From the NCBI GenBank assembly GCA_028274465.1, contig CM051455.1:129428096-129492095 (forward strand): a stretch of 64,000 bases of DNA. Reading direction: 5' to 3'. Below, piece after piece: positions 60,543 through 64,000 of the stretch. The DNA is from Plantago ovata. Taxonomy: Eukaryota; Streptophyta; Magnoliopsida; Lamiales; Plantaginaceae. Below the pieces are notes generated by a model. That model was given only the letters and a program-made list of their open reading frames with translations. It searched no databases and was not told where the DNA came from. Made by a program: the position numbers and the translations under genes. Position 1 is the first letter of the stretch. Every line of letters starts with the position of its first letter.

Positions 60543-61469
60543 CTAATCTTGTTTGAAAGGCTGGGATGGTAATTTCTTGATTTTTGAAAAAAAATTCATT
60601 CCTTGTAATCCAATTAACCATGCAAATAGTATTGCCCGATTTTGTTGGTATACTTGAGTTGTCATGCCGAATATTATGTGTTCAAAGGAAGTTATATTAG
60701 GAAATAATCCCAAATTTCTTGTTCTTTCTGATTGAAACACCTGACATTGAAAAAAGAGGTGATTTATGATTTCTTCCTCCTTATGGCAAAGAGAACAGAG
60801 AGGGCTTGTTATTATATTTTGTCTCCATAGACGTGCAGCTGTTGGTAGCCTGTTGTGTACCCCTAACCAGATAAAGAATTTTATTCTAGGTTGAATTTTG
60901 AGCTGCCACAATCTTTTCCGAGGCCATTGTGGTCCTTGTACAGATTGTGTGTGTTGGAGCAAATCATACGCTGTTTTAACTAAGAAATGGCCATTAACTC
61001 CCTTTTCCGAAATGCTTAGATCATTTTGTACATGGGGAGATAATGGTACCCCAATAATTTCATTAACAAGTTCTGGTGCCAAAGTGTGTGTCAATTTTTC
61101 AATGTTCCAATTATCATGACTTATATAATCCTGGACCGTTTCTTGTAAATTTGGTTCAGTATTTACATAGTCAAGTAATCTTTTATTAGGAATCCATTTG
61201 TCTTTCCAGAAAGAGATTGTATCTCCATGGCCTAGCTGGAAGGCTAAACCGTTATAGAATTCTTGTTTCAGTTTTATCAAATTTTTCCAAAACCAACTCT
61301 GTTGGGGCTTTACTTTGGCTTCAAGAAAAGTAGAATTCGGAAAATACTTGGATTTGTATACAGAAAGCCAAAGAGATTGTGTTCCTGTATGCAAATTCCA
61401 AAGGTGTTTTAGCAAAAAAGCTTTGTTTAAAAGGTTGAGATCCCTAATACCTAATTCTCCATAAGCCAA
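60543..61469 (-). pseudogene. LINE zf-RVT (reverse transcriptase zinc-binding) part
   Basis: Begins GELGIRDLNLLNKAFLLKHL and carries the zf-RVT pattern WQLKIQPRIKFFIWLGVHNR, then CSLCHKEEEIINHLFFQC (two Cys, His, Cys). It is out of frame with the upstream reverse transcriptase by a break near 61480. Confidence 0.85.
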
Positions 61470-61487
61470 AGGTAAGCAGACTGTTTT

Positions 61488-62779
61488 TCATTTTATTTTT
61501 CCCCTGGTTTTGCCTTGAGCATTTGTATTCCATAAGAAGTGTCTGTTTATTTCCTCTATTCTTTGGATAGAGGAAGCAGGCATTCTTGTTATTGACATGC
61601 AATAAGAAGGAATGGTGTTAGAGACAGTTTTAATAAGGGTGAATCTCCCCGCATAGGAGAGGTACTTTGTGTACCATATATTAACTTTGTTTTGAACTTT
61701 AGTTATAGTTTCATCAAAGAAATCTTTCTTTTTCCCCCAAAAAAGGAAGTAAAGGCCAAGATATTTGTCCATTCTTTTGTTGTGAATCACCCCTAAGGTT
61801 TGTGTGATACTTTGTTTTAAATGAACTGGTGTGTTGGGTGAGAATAGGATTCTACTCTTTTGCCAACATACATTTTGACCTGATGCAGTTGCATATTGTT
61901 GTAGGGTTTGGAATATATTTTGTGCAGTCAGATTACTGGCTTTGCTAAACAAAATGCAGTCATCTGCAAAGCAAAGGAGTGGAATTTTTGGCCCACTTCT
62001 AGAGCTTTTTAAAGGCTGGAAAGCCTTCTCCTCATTTTTTAGCAGCACTAGATGCACTAGTAATTCTTGGCACAAGATAAAGAGGTAAGGAGTAGGGGAT
62101 CTCCCTGCCTTATCCCTCTTGTTGGTACCCATTCTTGTGACTCCATCTGATTTACTTTTACCTTGAAGGAGCAAGTATCAGATAAGTCATAATAAGGTGG
62201 ATAATGTGTTCAGGGAAGTTAAAATTTGTGAGTGTGAGAAGGATAAAGTTCCAATCCAATCTGTCATAAGCCTTTTCTATGTCCAATTTTAGTGCAAAAA
62301 AACACTGTGAAGTGTTTTTCCTTTTTTATTCATAATATGTAGCAATTCATGGGCCACCATGACATTATCTATTATCTTTCTTTTAGGCACAAAGGCATTT
62401 TGGTATGGAGAAACCAACTTATCCAGTAGAGGCCTTATTCTGTTGACCAGTATTTTTGACAAGATCTTGTAGCTGACATTACATAGGCTAATAGGCCTAA
62501 AGTCAGCTGGTGTTTGAGGGCTTTGTTTTTTAGGAATAAGGACTATAGTGGTTTGATTGATCAAAGGGTCTAAGAGACCTTTATCAAAGAAACCTCTTAC
62601 ATAGTCACATACCTGTTCTTGTATTGTACTCCAATGTTTTGATAAAAATTGACATTTAAACCATCTGGACCTGGAGCTTTGTCAGGGTTGATGGAAAAAA
62701 CAGTCATTTTAATTTCTTCATCAGTAAGGGGTTGTAAAAGAAGTTGATGGTCTAACTGTGTTAACTGTGGTAGAACCAT
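61488..62779 (-). pseudogene. LINE reverse transcriptase (broken)
   Basis: Three frames together: 62597-62779 with [13 protein letters not shown]; 62289-62564 with [20 protein letters not shown] and the [17 protein letters not shown] block; and 61488-62174 with the active-site box CFADDCILFSKAS. Breaks lie near 62580, around 62175-62285 and near 61480. The family is the L1-type plant LINE. Confidence 0.88.
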
Positions 62780-62844
62780 ATCATGGAAAGGTGTTGTATC
62801 AGTGTGTATTTTTTGAGATTGGTTTCTAAAATGTTGCTAATGTT

Positions 62845-63859
62845 GATTTTAAAAGAAATGATAAAATGAAAATGAAATAAAACATACCACTTGCAAAGGA
62901 AATATATTAAACAAATACCATATCTTGGGAAAGTCTGAAAGTTGAGCTGTTTTTTTCTTTTTTCTTTTTACATCAGAAAAATATAGCAATTAAACTAAAT
63001 CAAAAGCCAAAAAAGGTAAAATTGATGCGGGTGGACGATCCAAAAATCCCCCGTCTGCCTCAGGTTGAGCTGTTTTTTTTTTTGTGACACTCAGGTTGAG
63101 CTGTTAATTGAGCTTGAAATCTGAAAATTGGGAAAGTCTCAATGCTGCTTTTTGGTCAATTGCAAAGGCGCGCAAAGTACCTCGGAAATTTGGCCGGGAA
63201 TTTTTTGCCACTCGGATCTTGAAACTTAGATTTTGGGGCTTTCATTCAATTTTTTTGGATTATCCTTTTTATAATTTGGGCTTAAATTGTACTCCATATC
63301 ATCTTAATTTTGTTCAACACTCTACTCTATTTATCTCTACTCGCTCTGTCTATTATAATTTACTTTACTTGATTTTAATTTTCTCGGTGAATAATTTTCG
63401 ACTTTGATCACAAATTACTTTTAAATTATATTGCACATTCGAGTACGTAATGTGCATGGTCGATGTTTAGCAGCGAAATAGTCGCTCCGATTTGTCGATC
63501 TCCGTATTCTACATGTTCATAGACAAATTGAAACAAAAACGGAATGAGTTATAACTTATAGAGTACATACTAATCTATATCTCTATTCCACCTGCCATAA
63601 AACACGTGGCCACGTACTATACTAGTATGGTTAATTGCAGATTTAGTCCTATAAATTTTAGTCCACTTTGATTTTGGTCCTCCAAAATCTATATACGGTC
63701 CTATATGGAGACGTGTCGTATGCGTATTGGTTCTAACTCAATTTTAATTAAAAAATATAAAATTAAGTTTACAAAATTATAAAACTATATTAAAAATTAT
63801 TAATTAAGTTTATAAATATAAAATTAATTACAAAAATTTATTAAATTTTTTTTTTGGTT
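62845..63859. other. Spacer with short direct repeats, no gene
   Basis: GTTGAGCTGTTTTTTT occurs near 62941 and 63064, and GGTTGAGCTGTT again near 63094. The first two flank about 110 bases that may be a small retro-insertion (T-rich start, ending CCGTCTGCCTCA). From 63110 to 63859 the DNA is AT-rich without a gene I can support. Confidence 0.5.
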
Positions 63860-63928
63860 GCTCCGCCCAAAAAGGGCGGAGCTCCACCATATGCGGAGGA
63901 GTCTGCTCCGCCACATTAGGCGGAGCAG
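63860..63928. repeat. Two GC-rich hairpins with the same stem
   Basis: Hairpin 1 (63860-63882): GCTCCGCCC, loop AAAAA, GGGCGGAGC. Hairpin 2 (63903-63928): CTGCTCCGCC, loop ACATTA, GGCGGAGCAG. Both stems are perfect and share GCTCCGCC. They lie in otherwise AT-rich DNA and may be the end of a transposon that goes on outside the window. Confidence 0.85.
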
Positions 63929-64000
63929 CGCAGAATCGTGGGACCCATTTTCCTACCACTAAAGAAGGAGAGTCCAAGTATATGAAAAGACTCTCATTAT
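63929..64000. other. Window end, nothing seen
   Basis: The last 72 bases have no feature I can support beyond lying next to the hairpins. Confidence 0.4.

Larger units (their letters stand above)
59914..62832 (-). mobile_element. LINE (L1-like non-LTR retrotransposon), 5'-truncated, 2.9 kb
   Basis: A T-run at 59912-59920 is the poly(A) tail of a minus-strand element. Exact 12-base target duplications GTTGCTAATGTT lie at 59902-59913 and 62833-62844. The body codes for reverse transcriptase, a zf-RVT part and an RNase H, with frame breaks. ORF1 and the endonuclease are missing, so it was cut short at its 5' end on insertion. It lies next to the CACTA end, which it probably interrupts. Confidence 0.92.

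Overview
This is a plant nuclear window, almost certainly from a eudicot. The genes are intron-rich and of typical plant families (F-box/FBD/LRR, FAR1-like, LRR receptor kinase, NAC), the spacers are very AT-rich, and most of the DNA consists of plant transposons. The exact order is not provable from the sequence; the style of the F-box gene and of the SIRE-type copia element would fit Caryophyllales, but that is a weak inference. No tRNA gene or CRISPR array was seen. The only rRNA-like DNA is the 5S-derived part of a Cassandra element.

Layout. 1-2.1 kb: a broken Ty3/gypsy gag fragment (minus strand). 2.6-6.1 kb: an F-box/LRR/FBD gene (plus) with a 79-bp minisatellite in an intron and two opposite one-base frame breaks. 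7.6-11.7 kb: a Mutator-like transposon with 97-bp inverted ends that encloses a FAR1-type MULE transposase gene (minus, one frame break). 12.5-15.9 kb: an intact two-exon LRR receptor-like kinase of the IRK/PXC2 group (plus) whose kinase domain lacks the catalytic Asp. 17.0-22.8 kb: a 5.75-kb inverted-repeat element with inward promoters and two small convergent spliced genes that I do not recognise. 24.7-38.8 kb: a four-exon gene for a type I membrane protein (minus), with an 11-kb intron built from about four copies of a diverged 2-3 kb segment. 39.6-43.5 kb: a six-exon gene for a small RRM-like protein (minus). 45.1-45.7 kb: a MITE with an exact 9-bp target duplication.

46.06-58.73 kb: a NAC-domain gene (plus) broken by a 10.6-kb SIRE-type Ty1/copia element and a 1.4-kb hAT element, both with exact target duplications, and by a one-base frame break. 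The copia element itself carries three later insertions: a complete Cassandra TRIM with 5S rRNA-like LTRs, a second 552-bp TRIM, and a 508-bp solo LTR. The hAT element holds a long foldback. 58.8-59.6 kb: another foldback element. 59.7-62.9 kb: a 5'-truncated LINE (minus) with a 12-bp target duplication, sitting next to a CACTA-type end. The last kilobase is AT-rich spacer with two GC-rich hairpins at its end.

The host genes show no functional link to one another. The coherent story is repeated transposon invasion, with gene decay (NAC), intron growth (membrane protein gene) and nested insertions whose order can be read from target duplications. The 17-22.8 kb element is the best candidate for something undescribed.
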